DNA from: Tsukamurella conjunctivitidis
Lineage (GTDB): Bacteria; Actinomycetota; Actinomycetes; Mycobacteriales; Mycobacteriaceae
Direction: 5' to 3'
Assembly (NCBI RefSeq): GCF_007858475.1
Contig: NZ_VIGX01000003.1
Span: forward strand, 248,001 to 312,000
DNA: 64,000 nucleotides
Shown here one piece after another: positions 54,490 through 64,000 of the stretch (its first letter is position 1; every line of letters begins with the position of its first letter). Made by a program: the position numbers and the translations under genes. The notes under the pieces were generated by a model that was not told the DNA's origin, ran no database searches, and worked only from the letters and a program-made list of their open reading frames with translations.

Positions 54490-55575
54490 GTGACCACCTC
54501 AGCGCTGTGGATCAGCGGCGCGCCCGGAACGGGAAAGACCACCACCGGGTGGCGGGTGTTCGAACGACTCGCCGCCGCCGGCGCGAACGCCGCGTACGTC
54601 GACATCGATCAGCTCGGACTGCTGGGGCCCTTCGCGCGCCTCACCGGGGCCGGGCAGCACGCCGTGAAGGCGGAGAACGCCCGTCGCCTGGTCGAGGCCC
54701 TCAGCGAGCTCGGCCTCGGCCAGATGGTGATCTCCGGCATCGTCGACCCGAACCTCGACGAACCCGTCTTCGCCGATGCTCCAGCGAATCCCGGCATCGA
54801 CCTCACGCACGTGCGACTCCGCTGCGACTGGCCCGAGCTGCGACGGCGCTACCTGGTCCGCGGCTCGGCACCGGACACCCTCGGCGACCTCGAGGAACTG
54901 GCCTCGCGACTCGACCGCAGCACGGCAGCCACCGTCGACACCACCGCGCGCGGCGTGGACGAGGTCGCGCGGGAACTGGTCTCCCTCTACTGCGCGACCG
55001 ATCCCCGGCCGTGGACTGCCGCGCCCCGCACCCCCGCAGCGCGCCTGCCGACGACCGTGCTTCATGGCGCGACCGCCGTCGGTAAATCCACCATCGGCTG
55101 GGAATTCGTCCGACGGAGGTGGGCGGCAGGACGCGCGACCGCGTACATCGACGTCGAGCAGCTCGCCTTCCACGCGCCCGGTCACGACCGCGACGTGCAC
55201 GCCGCCGCGTACGCCGCAGTGACCCGCGGCTACGCGCACGCGGGAGCGGACGAGCTCATCGTCGTGACCCGCGATCCGGACCTGGTCGCAGAGGCGCACC
55301 ACGGCGAGACGCTGACGCGCGTCCTCCTCGATGCGTCCGACGATGCGCTCACCGCCCGCGTCGCTCTGCGCTCGCTGACGAGCACCGGGCGCTTGCCGGG
55401 CGATGCGCTCCTCGGCGCGACACCGGGACAGCAGCGCGCCATCGCCGTCCGCGCGCACCGGGAAGCGGCACACCTGCGGCGGTCGAGTGCCCACGACGGC
55501 GTGGTCGACACGACGGGCGCGACACCGACGTCGGTCGTCGACCGGGTCGAACGGGCGCTCGGGGAACCGGACTGA
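54490..55575 (+). CDS. Tandem P-loop kinase-like NTPase
   Basis: 361 residues with two P-loops: GAPGTGKTTTGW (about 10-21) and GATAVGKSTIGWEF (about 195-208), each followed by a Rossmann-like half with DxD (VDIDQLG, IDVEQLA) after the first strand. The halves align with each other, so the protein arose by duplication of an adenylate-kinase/shikimate-kinase-type domain. Substrate unknown. GTG 54490. In the uninterrupted chromosome this gene would have followed the tRNA-Met gene directly. Confidence 0.75.
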   Translation: MTTSALWISGAPGTGKTTTGWRVFERLAAAGANAAYVDIDQLGLLGPFARLTGAGQHAVKAENARRLVEALSELGLGQMVISGIVDPNLDEPVFADAPANPGIDLTHVRLRCDWPELRRRYLVRGSAPDTLGDLEELASRLDRSTAATVDTTARGVDEVARELVSLYCATDPRPWTAAPRTPAARLPTTVLHGATAVGKSTIGWEFVRRRWAAGRATAYIDVEQLAFHAPGHDRDVHAAAYAAVTRGYAHAGADELIVVTRDPDLVAEAHHGETLTRVLLDASDDALTARVALRSLTSTGRLPGDALLGATPGQQRAIAVRAHREAAHLRRSSAHDGVVDTTGATPTSVVDRVERALGEPD

Positions 55576-55690
55576 CACTCACGCAACGAGCCCGGCACCC
55601 CGACCACGGTGACCAGGCATTCCGGCGCTGACTGGTTGCCCGTTCTCACCATCGCCCCGGTGACCCGCTGCCCGGTCGGCGCATTGCATA

Positions 55691-57214
<1,524 letters not shown>

Positions 57215-57229
57215 TACCCGAAACCGTCG

Positions 57230-57265
57230 CCGCCCCGGTAGGAGCCACTGCTCCTACCGGGGCGG
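57230..57265. terminator. Bidirectional terminator
   Basis: Perfect 16-bp stem CCGCCCCGGTAGGAGC (57230-57245) with its complement (57250-57265) and a 4-base loop, between the convergent GAPDH and DUF5685 genes; TGTCGTCTC follows. Confidence 0.8.
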
Positions 57266-57272
57266 TGTCGTC

Positions 57273-58256
57273 TCACGAGCAGTCACAGCATCCGCCGTCG
57301 CAGCAGCAGTCCCCGTCGCAACAGCAGTCTCCCGCATTCTCGCCGGCGTCGACGGAGCGCCGTCCGAGCTTCTTCTTCGCCCGTTTGCTCATCGGCGCAC
57401 GCCGGGCGGCGAGCACGACTGTCATCGCAGTCAGCAGCAACGGCCGGACGAGTCGCTCATCGCGCAGTTCCACCCGGCCGAGCCGGTCGATCACGATGTC
57501 GCGCAGCGCCTGCAGTCGGGCGACGGCCGCGTCGACGGACGTCCCGGTCGCGTCGAGCGGGTTGTAGTCGCCCCGAGCCCGATCGGCCGCCAAGTCCTCC
57601 AACGCGTCCGCGAGGTGCGCGAACTCGCCGTACGCGCGGCCGAGCTCACCGAGCGCCTCCTGGTTCTCCGGGCACCCCGCGAGCTCCGCCGACGCCGCGA
57701 ACATCGCACCCACCGCGGTCGCCGTGGGCGCGACCACCTCGTCCAGCCGCGTCGCGCGCGATTCGATCCGCGCCTGCTCCGCGAGACCCGCGAGCGCCTC
57801 GGGCACGCGCGCGGCCGCGGCCACCTCGGCGTCGGCCGCCGCGGTCCGCTGCAGGCGCCGCTCGGCCCACCGCCGTAGCCCGACGGTGCGCCGATCCGCG
57901 GCGCCTGGGCCGCACAGCCCCTCTTCGCGCTCTGCGGCCCGGTCGCCGACCTTCGCGGACGCCAGTGCGAGGGCCGCAGTACTGCCCAGCCGCACACCGA
58001 GTTCCGCGGGCGCGATCACCTCCGCGCCGCGCAGCCCCCGCAGGGCGCACGGCCCCGCTCTCCGTTTCGCGGCGGGCCGCGGCTGCTGCGCCTCCACGAG
58101 CACGGACAGTAGCGCCGCGTCGGTGTTGGTGAACAGGCGCGCCGGCTGCCCTGCCGTGTCCCGGAGCGAGAGGCACAGGCCGCAGACGTGCGCACGCCAG
58201 AGCGCTCGGACCTCGGGATCGAGGTGCGCGGCGCAGGAGCGCACGAGTCCGAGCAC
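57273..58256 (-). CDS. DUF5685-type protein with cysteine-cluster tail
   Basis: 327 residues. The N-terminus LGLVRSCAAHLDPEVRALWRAHVCGLCLSLRDTAG (three Cys) and LFTNTDAALLSVL fit the DUF5685 family, found beside other genes in actinobacteria and sometimes called a hypothetical regulator. The middle is helical. The last 18 residues, DCCCDGDCCCDGGCCDCS, have nine cysteines and look like a metal-binding tail; the two-thirds repeat CCCDG is striking. No membrane segment. Start ATG 58256. Confidence 0.65.
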   Translation of the reverse strand: MLGLVRSCAAHLDPEVRALWRAHVCGLCLSLRDTAGQPARLFTNTDAALLSVLVEAQQPRPAAKRRAGPCALRGLRGAEVIAPAELGVRLGSTAALALASAKVGDRAAEREEGLCGPGAADRRTVGLRRWAERRLQRTAAADAEVAAAARVPEALAGLAEQARIESRATRLDEVVAPTATAVGAMFAASAELAGCPENQEALGELGRAYGEFAHLADALEDLAADRARGDYNPLDATGTSVDAAVARLQALRDIVIDRLGRVELRDERLVRPLLLTAMTVVLAARRAPMSKRAKKKLGRRSVDAGENAGDCCCDGDCCCDGGCCDCS

Positions 58257-58269
58257 GAGACCTCCCGGA

Positions 58270-58809
58270 TCAGTCGTCGAAGACGAAGCCGTCGGCCTGA
58301 GCGGCAGCGAGCACCTCGCGCAGGCGCGCGGGATCGTTCACCACGGAGGCCATCGCCGATCCCAGCAGCACCAGGACCTCCCGCTCGCCGCGGGCGCTGA
58401 ACAGCCCGGCCTCGCTGTCCAGGTGCACACGCTCGACGAGCTGCGGCGCGATCCGCTCGGCGATCCCCTGCCAGAAGTATCCGTTCGGTTCGTGCCCGTG
58501 GGCACGGACGGCGTCGTCGGACGGCCTGCCGCCGGCCACGAGCACCAGCGAGTGCGCGCCCGGCGCGGTCTGGACCACCTGCAGCGGCGCGATCCTCCCG
58601 GCGCGGCCGCCCGTGCGCCTGTCCACCATCCTGCGCAGGCCGCGCCACACCGCGAGCACCGCCACGGAGCCGAACAGGATCGCGGGGTACTTCACCCACG
58701 GGTTGAGCGGTTCGAGCAGCCAGAACAGCAGCCCGAGGGCCACGACGACCGCCACCAGTTCGGCGATGTCGGCGGGCGTGAACTGGCGGTCCTCGTCGTC
58801 GGTCAACAC
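58270..58809 (-). CDS. Membrane protein, two helices
   Basis: About 179 residues from GTG 58809. Two transmembrane helices near the N-terminus (FTPADIAELVAVVVALGLLFWLLEPL and YPAILFGSVAVLAVWRGL, about 10-55), then a soluble domain with WQGIAERIAPQLVERVHLDSEAGLFSARGE. No family recognised with confidence. It follows the YggS-type gene by 10 bases on the same strand; no clear ribosome site precedes the start. The open frame extends upstream into that gene as a shadow. Confidence 0.55.
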   Translation of the reverse strand: MLTDDEDRQFTPADIAELVAVVVALGLLFWLLEPLNPWVKYPAILFGSVAVLAVWRGLRRMVDRRTGGRAGRIAPLQVVQTAPGAHSLVLVAGGRPSDDAVRAHGHEPNGYFWQGIAERIAPQLVERVHLDSEAGLFSARGEREVLVLLGSAMASVVNDPARLREVLAAAQADGFVFDD

Positions 58810-58819
58810 GAGGGGAAGA

Positions 58820-59563
58820 TTACTGCCCTTCGGGCCAGTAGTGGCTGTCGGGCAGCGCCCGCGAGCCGAAGATCGCCTGGCCGACCCGCACGCAGGTCGA
58901 GCCCTCCTCGACCGCGACCTCGTAGTCGCCGGACATGCCCATGGACAGCTCGCCCGCTTCCGGCCAGGACTGCACCGCGCGGTCACGGACGTCGCGGAGA
59001 CGCCGGAAGCAGGCCCGCACGCGCTCCTCGTCGGAGGAGAACTCCGCGAGCGTCATGAAGCCCCGCACCCGCAGCGAGGTGTACGCGGGCAACGCATCGA
59101 GGAAGGCGGGCACCTCGGCCGGCGGCAGCCCGTACTTCTGCTCCTCATCCGAGGTGTTCACCTGCACGTAGACGTCGAGGCCCCGACCCAGCGCCTGCAG
59201 CCGACGGTCGAGCGCCTCCGCGACCCGGACGCTGTCGAGGGCCTGGAACTCGGCCGCCACGGCGGCGACGTCCTTGGCCTTGTTGGTCTGCAGGTGCCCG
59301 ATCACGGCCCAGGAGACGTCCAGATCCGCCATCTCGGCGCTCTTGCGCTTGGCCTCCTGGACCTTGTTCTCCCCCAACTCGCGGCAGCCCGCCGCGACGG
59401 CGAGCCGGAGGCGCTCCTGGGGCACCGTCTTGCTGACCGGCAGCAGGCGCACGTCCGACGGTGACCGCCCCGCCCGGGCCGCCGCGGCGTCGATGCGGCG
59501 CATCACCTCGGCGATGTTGGCCTCGAACTCTGCGACGGTCTGGGCGGGTGGGTACGAGCTCAT
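58820..59563 (-). CDS. YggS family pyridoxal-phosphate homeostasis protein
   Basis: 247 residues, alanine-racemase-like TIM barrel. The PLP-binding Lys is in LLPVSKTVP (about 44); IGHLQTNKAKDV (about 90), YVQVNTSDEEQKYG (about 135) and MGMSGDYEVAVEEGSTCVRVG (about 212) are hallmark YggS blocks. These proteins bind PLP and buffer it without racemase activity. ATG 59563. In many actinobacteria the family gene lies in the division cluster; here it lies apart. Confidence 0.9.
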   Translation of the reverse strand: MSSYPPAQTVAEFEANIAEVMRRIDAAAARAGRSPSDVRLLPVSKTVPQERLRLAVAAGCRELGENKVQEAKRKSAEMADLDVSWAVIGHLQTNKAKDVAAVAAEFQALDSVRVAEALDRRLQALGRGLDVYVQVNTSDEEQKYGLPPAEVPAFLDALPAYTSLRVRGFMTLAEFSSDEERVRACFRRLRDVRDRAVQSWPEAGELSMGMSGDYEVAVEEGSTCVRVGQAIFGSRALPDSHYWPEGQ

Positions 59564-59626
59564 GGATCGAGCCTATCGGCCGGGGACCGCCCGCCGGAGC
59601 GGGCCCGCGGCCGGTACAGTGGCGGC

Positions 59627-59869
59627 ATGATGCGACTGGTTATCGCCGCAGGTGCGGGCTACGTGCTGGGCACCAAGGCCGGACGCCGCCGATACGAGCA
59701 GATCAACCGCACCGCGAAGGCCATCGCCACCAGCCCGGCGACCAAGAGGGCCGTGGAGATCGGGCGCCGCAAGCTCGCCGAGCAGCTCAACCCCGATCCG
59801 AAGATGCGCACGATGCGGGAGATCGACGCGCAGACGGTGATCTACTCCCCCAAGACCGACCTGGACTGA
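59627..59869 (+). CDS. Small YtxH-like protein
   Basis: 80 residues. A short hydrophobic N-terminus LVIAAGAGYVLGTKAGRRRYEQI resembles the YtxH-type start: one membrane-associated helix followed by a Lys/Arg/Gln helix. Conserved PKMRTMREIDAQTV near the end. No known function. It is divergent from the YggS gene and convergent with dnaG. ATG 59627. Confidence 0.7.
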   Translation: MMRLVIAAGAGYVLGTKAGRRRYEQINRTAKAIATSPATKRAVEIGRRKLAEQLNPDPKMRTMREIDAQTVIYSPKTDLD

Positions 59870-59887
59870 CCGGCGTCGCCCGACCGC

Positions 59888-61819
59888 TCAGAACGCCGAA
59901 TCGCCCACGGCCATCTTGAGGAGACTCTGGCGGTAGCTCTCGAGCGCCACGAGGTCGCCGAACAGGCGGTTGTAGTCACCGTCGGAGTTGGGCGACATGC
60001 GCCGCAGCTTCGACTTCAGGTCGGCCACCTGCGCCCCGACCCACACCTCCTGCAGCCGAGCCATGACCGACTCGACGTAGCGCGGTGACGGATCGCCCGC
60101 CACCTGCATCGGCTCCACCGCGAGTTCGGTGACGAGCGGCTCCAGCACGGGGCCGTCGACATGGCGAACCACCGTGTCGACCCACTCCGGACCGCCGAGA
60201 CCGGCGGCGATGCCGCCCGCGGACTCGATCGCCAGCCGCACCGCGCGGTAGGCGGGGTCGGTGAACATGTCGTCCGAGAGCGCATCGAAGACCATGCCCG
60301 CCAACGACGGCACCTGCAGCGCCGCCTTGAGCACCTCGCGCTGCACCCACAGCACCGGGTCCGCCGGGTTCGGCCGCTGGGGCCCGGTCGGCCTGTGCTC
60401 CGGGACCGGGGCGGGGGCCGCCGGCTCGCGGAACCTGGTGGTCGACGGTGCCGGCGCGCCCGGCCCGGGGCGTCCCTCGCCGCGGCGGATCCGGGCGGAC
60501 TCCTCGCGCACGCGGCGCAGCACCTGCGTCACGTCGTCCCAGCCGACCCAGCCGGCGAGCTGCCGGGCGTACTCGTCCCGCAGTGCCATGTCCTTGATCC
60601 GCGCGACGACGGGTACCGAGCGGCGCAGTGCGTGCACGCGACCCTCGGCGGTGTCGAGGTCGAACTCGGTGATCAGCGTCTTCACCGCGAACTCGAACAT
60701 CGGGACCCGCTGCGCGATCAGGTCGCGCACCGCCTCGTCGCCGTGCTTCTGCCGCAGCTCACACGGGTCCATCCCGTCGGGCGCCACGGCGACGAAGGTC
60801 TGCCCGGCGATCTTCTGGTCGCCGTCGAAGGCCTTCATCGCGGCGGCGCGTCCGGCCTCGTCGCCGTCGAACGTGTAAATGACCTCGCCGCGGAAGTAGC
60901 TGTCGTCCATCATGAGTCGCCGCACCAGCGAGACGTGCTCCTCGCCGAAGGCGGTACCGCAGGAGGCGACGGCGGTCTCGACGCCCGCGGCGTGCATCGC
61001 CATCACATCGGTGTAGCCCTCGACGACGACGACCTGATGTCCCTTGGCGATGTGCTTCTTCGCGTGGTCGAGCCCGAACAGGACCTGGGACTTCTTGTAG
61101 AGCATGGTCTCGCTGGTGTTCATGTACTTGCCGAGGTTGTCGTCGTCGAAGAGCTTGCGCGCCCCGAACCCGATCACGTCGCCGCCGAGATTCTTGATGG
61201 GCCACAGCAGCCGGCGGTGGAACCGGTCGATCGGCCCGCGCTGCCCGGGCTTGGTCAGGCCCGCGGCCTCGAGCTCCTTGACCTCGAAGCCCTGTCGCAG
61301 CAGGGCCTTGGTCATCGTGTCCCAGCCCGACGGTGCGTACCCGCAGCCGTAGAACGCCGCGTCCTCCTCCGTGAACTGCCGGTCCGTGAGGTACGTACGG
61401 GCCGCCTCGGCCTCGGGAGTGCGCAACTGCTCGGCGTAGAACTTCTGGGCGGCCGCGTTGGCGGCGACCAGCCGCATGCGGGTGCCGCGGTCCTGCTTCG
61501 GGCCGGGCCCGCCGCCCTCGTACGTGATCTGGATGCCCACCTTGTCGGCGAGCTGCTCCACGGCCTCCACGAAGGGCACGTGCTCGATCTTCTGGAGGAA
61601 GGAGATGACGTCGCCGCCCTCGCCGCAGCCGAAGCAGTGGAAGAAGCCCTGCGTGGGCCGCACGTGGAAGCTGGGGGTCTTCTCGTCGTGGAACGGGCAC
61701 AGGCCCTTCATCGACCCCACGCCGGCGGGGCGCAGAGCCACGTACTCGCCGACGACGTCCTCGATGCGCGCACGGTCGCGGATCGCCGCGATGTCACGCT
61801 CCGGGATTCTGCCGACCAC
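59888..61819 (-). CDS. dnaG: DNA primase DnaG
   Basis: 643 residues. The N-terminal CHC2 zinc finger (CPFHDEKTPSFHVRPTQG then CFGCG, about 43-70), the RNA polymerase core, and TOPRIM with VVVVEGYTDVMA (about 268) and YTFDGDEAGRA (about 318) are complete; a Pro/Arg-rich linker (about 450-500) leads to the C-terminal helicase-binding domain. It makes RNA primers at the fork with DnaB. GTG 61819 is the start, giving VVGRIPERDI; the next gene upstream is dgt, 20 bases away. Confidence 0.95.
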   Translation of the reverse strand: MVGRIPERDIAAIRDRARIEDVVGEYVALRPAGVGSMKGLCPFHDEKTPSFHVRPTQGFFHCFGCGEGGDVISFLQKIEHVPFVEAVEQLADKVGIQITYEGGGPGPKQDRGTRMRLVAANAAAQKFYAEQLRTPEAEAARTYLTDRQFTEEDAAFYGCGYAPSGWDTMTKALLRQGFEVKELEAAGLTKPGQRGPIDRFHRRLLWPIKNLGGDVIGFGARKLFDDDNLGKYMNTSETMLYKKSQVLFGLDHAKKHIAKGHQVVVVEGYTDVMAMHAAGVETAVASCGTAFGEEHVSLVRRLMMDDSYFRGEVIYTFDGDEAGRAAAMKAFDGDQKIAGQTFVAVAPDGMDPCELRQKHGDEAVRDLIAQRVPMFEFAVKTLITEFDLDTAEGRVHALRRSVPVVARIKDMALRDEYARQLAGWVGWDDVTQVLRRVREESARIRRGEGRPGPGAPAPSTTRFREPAAPAPVPEHRPTGPQRPNPADPVLWVQREVLKAALQVPSLAGMVFDALSDDMFTDPAYRAVRLAIESAGGIAAGLGGPEWVDTVVRHVDGPVLEPLVTELAVEPMQVAGDPSPRYVESVMARLQEVWVGAQVADLKSKLRRMSPNSDGDYNRLFGDLVALESYRQSLLKMAVGDSAF

Positions 61820-61839
61820 AGGTTCGAGTGTACTGCCGG

Positions 61840-63162
61840 TCAGCCCTCGAGGACCTTCTGGTCCAGCCGCTCGAGCCGCGTCTCCGTCATCGACGCGATC
61901 TGGTCGACCACCACGCGCAGGCGCACGGCGTCCGAATCCGCGGCGAGGTAGGCCGGCGAGTACAGCGGATCGATGTTCGACGGCGACGCTCCCATCAGGT
62001 AGTCCGCCACGCGCAGGATCCGGTCCCGCTGCCCCTGCTGGATCGCCAGGTGCATCTGGTTCGAGTAGATGTACTGCAGCGCCATCGTTTTCAGCAGGAT
62101 CACTTCGGCACGCACCGACGGCGGCACCGCGACGTCGGCCTCGTACCGGCATACCGGTTCGTTGGCCGTGGCGGCGCGGGTCGCGTCGATGGCGGCGGAC
62201 GCGAACCGCCCCACCAATTCGCTGGTCATGCGTTTGAGCGCCACGGACGACGCGAGGCCCCCGTCGTACTTCGCGGCCTCCGCGACCACCTCGAAGGAGG
62301 CGAGCCGCGCGCCGGCCTCCTCCAGCTCGGCGGCCTCGGCGCCGCGGAAGCTGCTCGCGCCGAAGCCCGAGAGGCTGCGCACCTCCTCGGGCGAGGAGAG
62401 CGCGCGCAGGTCGAGGCGGCCCGAGAGCACGCCGTCCTCCACGTCGTGCACCGAATAGGCGACGTCGTCGGACCAGTCCATGACCTGCGATTCGAGACAC
62501 TGCCGGGTGCCGTGCGGCCCGTTCTCGCCGCCGCGCATCCACTCGAGAACGTGCGCGTCGTCGTCGTAGACGCCGAACTTGCCGCCCGGCTCGCGGCGCA
62601 GCCACGGGTACTTCGTCGCGGCGTCGAGCGCGGCCCGCGTGAGGTTGAGGCCCACCGACTCCCCCGCGGCGTTCAGCACCTTCGGTTCGAGCCGGGTGAG
62701 GATCCGCAGGTTCTGCGCATTGCCCTCGAAGCCGCCGATGTCCCGCGCCACCTCGTCGAGCGCCCGCTCGCCGTTGTGCCCGTACGGCGGATGCCCGATG
62801 TCGTGGGCGAGGCCCGCGAGATCGACCAGGTCCGGGTCGCAGCCGATGCCGAGGGCGATACCCCGGCCGATCTGGCTGACCTCCAGCGAGTGCGTGAGCC
62901 GGGTGCGGGGCGTGTCGCCCTCGCGCGGGCCCACGACCTGCGTCTTATCGGCGAGACGCCGCAGCGCGGCACTGTGCAGGACGCGCGCGCGATCCCGCGC
63001 GAAGGCGGAGCTGTGCCCCTCCCACCGCAGGGCCTCCCACTGCGGGCCCGAGAACAGCGTGGGCTCCGAATCCGCTTCGAGGCCGGCCGTCTTGGGCGGC
63101 TCGGCGACGAGGCGTTCGACGTCGGCCGGCTGATAGGCGGCCGGCCCGGGCAGCAGCGGCAC
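61840..63162 (-). CDS. dgt: dGTP triphosphohydrolase-like protein (HD domain)
   Basis: 440 residues. HD metal site: [15 protein letters not shown] (about 67-82) and [16 protein letters not shown] (about 98-113), with [15 protein letters not shown] later. It hydrolyses dNTPs to nucleosides and triphosphate (actinobacterial dGTPase type 2 pattern). GTG 63162 is directly next to the TAG of the cold-shock gene; no gap, so the two are coupled. Position before dnaG is the same as in mycobacteria (Rv2344c-Rv2343c). Confidence 0.92.
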   Translation of the reverse strand: MPLLPGPAAYQPADVERLVAEPPKTAGLEADSEPTLFSGPQWEALRWEGHSSAFARDRARVLHSAALRRLADKTQVVGPREGDTPRTRLTHSLEVSQIGRGIALGIGCDPDLVDLAGLAHDIGHPPYGHNGERALDEVARDIGGFEGNAQNLRILTRLEPKVLNAAGESVGLNLTRAALDAATKYPWLRREPGGKFGVYDDDAHVLEWMRGGENGPHGTRQCLESQVMDWSDDVAYSVHDVEDGVLSGRLDLRALSSPEEVRSLSGFGASSFRGAEAAELEEAGARLASFEVVAEAAKYDGGLASSVALKRMTSELVGRFASAAIDATRAATANEPVCRYEADVAVPPSVRAEVILLKTMALQYIYSNQMHLAIQQGQRDRILRVADYLMGASPSNIDPLYSPAYLAADSDAVRLRVVVDQIASMTETRLERLDQKVLEG

Positions 63163-63624
63163 CTACTCGGTGACCCAGCCGCGGGCGAAGGCGAAATCCG
63201 CGATGCGCTGGCGGATCTCGATGATCTGACCGGCGGTCAGGTCGTTCGAGGAATCCAGCAGCAGTTCGGTGAGCTCATCGACGAAGGACTGCATGTCGAG
63301 CGCGCCGGCAACCGGCCGCGGCGCGGTGTCGCGACGCGGCGCGTGATCGCGGCGATCCCCACGATCGCCCCGCCCGTCGCGCTGGTCCCGGTTGTCGCGG
63401 CGAGGTGCGGCGGCGGGCGCACCGCCGACGACCGCGACGTTCACCGCCTTGAGCCCCTTGTCGCCCTTCTCCACCTCGAACGTCACCGCCGTGCCGGGCC
63501 GCAGCGCCGACTCGTCGAAGTCGATGTCGTTCACATGGAGGAAGACGTCCTCGCCTCCCGCGTCCGGCGCTAGGAAGCCGAAGCCGCGCTGCGTGTCGAA
63601 GTGGACTACCTTGCCGTTCGTCAT
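63163..63624 (-). CDS. Cold-shock domain protein with C-terminal extension
   Basis: 153 residues: a cold-shock domain (GKVVHFDTQRGFGFLAPDAGGEDVFLHVNDI, about 4-34; RNP1 and RNP2 present), an Arg/Asp/Gly-rich linker (about 75-105) and a helical C-terminal part (QSFVDELTELLLDSSNDLTAGQIIEI). Mycobacterial long CspB-type proteins have the same layout. Binds single-stranded nucleic acid. ATG 63624. First gene of the csp-dgt-dnaG run. Confidence 0.9.
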   Translation of the reverse strand: MTNGKVVHFDTQRGFGFLAPDAGGEDVFLHVNDIDFDESALRPGTAVTFEVEKGDKGLKAVNVAVVGGAPAAAPRRDNRDQRDGRGDRGDRRDHAPRRDTAPRPVAGALDMQSFVDELTELLLDSSNDLTAGQIIEIRQRIADFAFARGWVTE

Positions 63625-63709
63625 GCCCCGAGTATCCCATAACGCGACCGTGCGACCCGGTGGGTGCGGTGCACCGGACCGGCGGCGATGCACCGGTACG
63701 GTGATGCGC

Positions 63710-64000
63710 ATGAAGAAAGCGGCAGTCGCCCTCGCGGGCTGCACCCTCGTGGCGCTCGCGGCGTGCACCTCACCCAACATCGACTCGAGCACCGTGGTCG
63801 AGATCGACGGCAAGGCCGAGTCCGCGGCCGAGTTCGTCAACGCCGGATGCTCACGCAACGGCGACGGAATCACGGTCGGCTCGGGCAGCGTGCAGACTGC
63901 CCGTGGCATCGGCGCCATGCTCACCGAGGGCAACCCGCCCACCGTGAACAGCCTGTTCATCGCCACCGGCGGGAACGTGATGACGGTGCTGAACACGCCG
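63710..64000 (+). CDS. LpqH-like lipoprotein (partial)
   Basis: 97 codons to the window edge. Signal peptide with lipobox LAACTSP (Cys about 21). The mature part, VVEIDGKAESAAEF...GARGIGAMLTEGNPPTVNSLF-like, follows the mycobacterial 19-kDa LpqH order (IDGK, a Cys, GxxTGIxAxLTDGNPPxVxS). LpqH is a secreted, TLR2-binding lipoprotein. ATG 63710 chosen; ATG 63704 is equally possible. The 3' end is missing. Confidence 0.75.
   Translation, partial: MKKAAVALAGCTLVALAACTSPNIDSSTVVEIDGKAESAAEFVNAGCSRNGDGITVGSGSVQTARGIGAMLTEGNPPTVNSLFIATGGNVMTVLNTP

Overview
The window is GC-rich actinobacterial DNA from a mycolic-acid-producing member of the Mycobacteriales. Three things point there. Gene order matches the Mycobacterium tuberculosis panB to kasA neighbourhood (panB, CYTH-CHAD protein, histidine phosphatase, zinc-ribbon protein, Nif3, ptpA, SURF1, cobD, then aceE, PucR-type regulator, fabD, acpM, kasA). 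A long-tailed meromycolate-type acyl carrier protein and KasA are present. An MspA-family porin is also present, and these occur only in bacteria with a mycomembrane. A Tsukamurella-like organism is my best guess from overall content; this is inference, not a database result.

Left chromosomal part (1-40.7 kb): end of nadE; panB; a proline iminopeptidase; a CYTH-CHAD protein; a minus-strand run of cutinase, RNase II-type exoribonuclease, acyl-ACP thioesterase and a DrrAB-like ABC exporter; RNase P RNA; the Rv2228c-Rv2230c-like trio; ptpA-SURF1 facing cobD-marR; an MMPL exporter with a twin palindromic operator; a second, divergent IF-1 gene; a disulfide oxidoreductase; tRNA-Val overlapping the end of ahpE; aceE-pucR-type regulator-fabD-acpM-kasA; and several large secreted or cell-wall proteins with low-complexity tails. 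Two neighbouring broken genes lie at 34.2-35.25 kb, and a tRNA-Asn follows.

Central accessory part (40.7-54.44 kb): a 13.7-kb genomic island inserted in a tRNA-Met(CAT) gene. A 44-bp direct repeat of the tRNA 3' half (40702-40745 and 54394-54437) marks its ends. It carries a two-gene module (DUF5677-like protein plus membrane protein), a serine recombinase translationally coupled to a frameshifted tyrosine integrase, a phage-like fragment, and a cargo cassette. The cassette holds an MspA-family porin, a membrane-anchored HTH protein and a small membrane protein on one strand. On the other strand, across a promoter region with nested inverted repeats, lie a 911-residue membrane-tethered polymorphic toxin with an HNH-type tip, a probable immunity gene, and a small secreted protein whose paralogue sits beyond the porin. 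I consider this porin-toxin cassette the best candidate for an undescribed system: a mycomembrane channel travelling with an interbacterial-type nuclease toxin. The right 1.6 kb of the island is decayed (integrase fragment, tRNA remnant).

Right chromosomal part (54.44-64 kb): a tandem P-loop protein, a long-form GAPDH, a DUF5685-type protein with a cysteine-cluster tail, a YggS-type PLP protein, then cold-shock protein, dGTPase and DNA primase in one compact minus-strand run, and the start of an LpqH-like lipoprotein.
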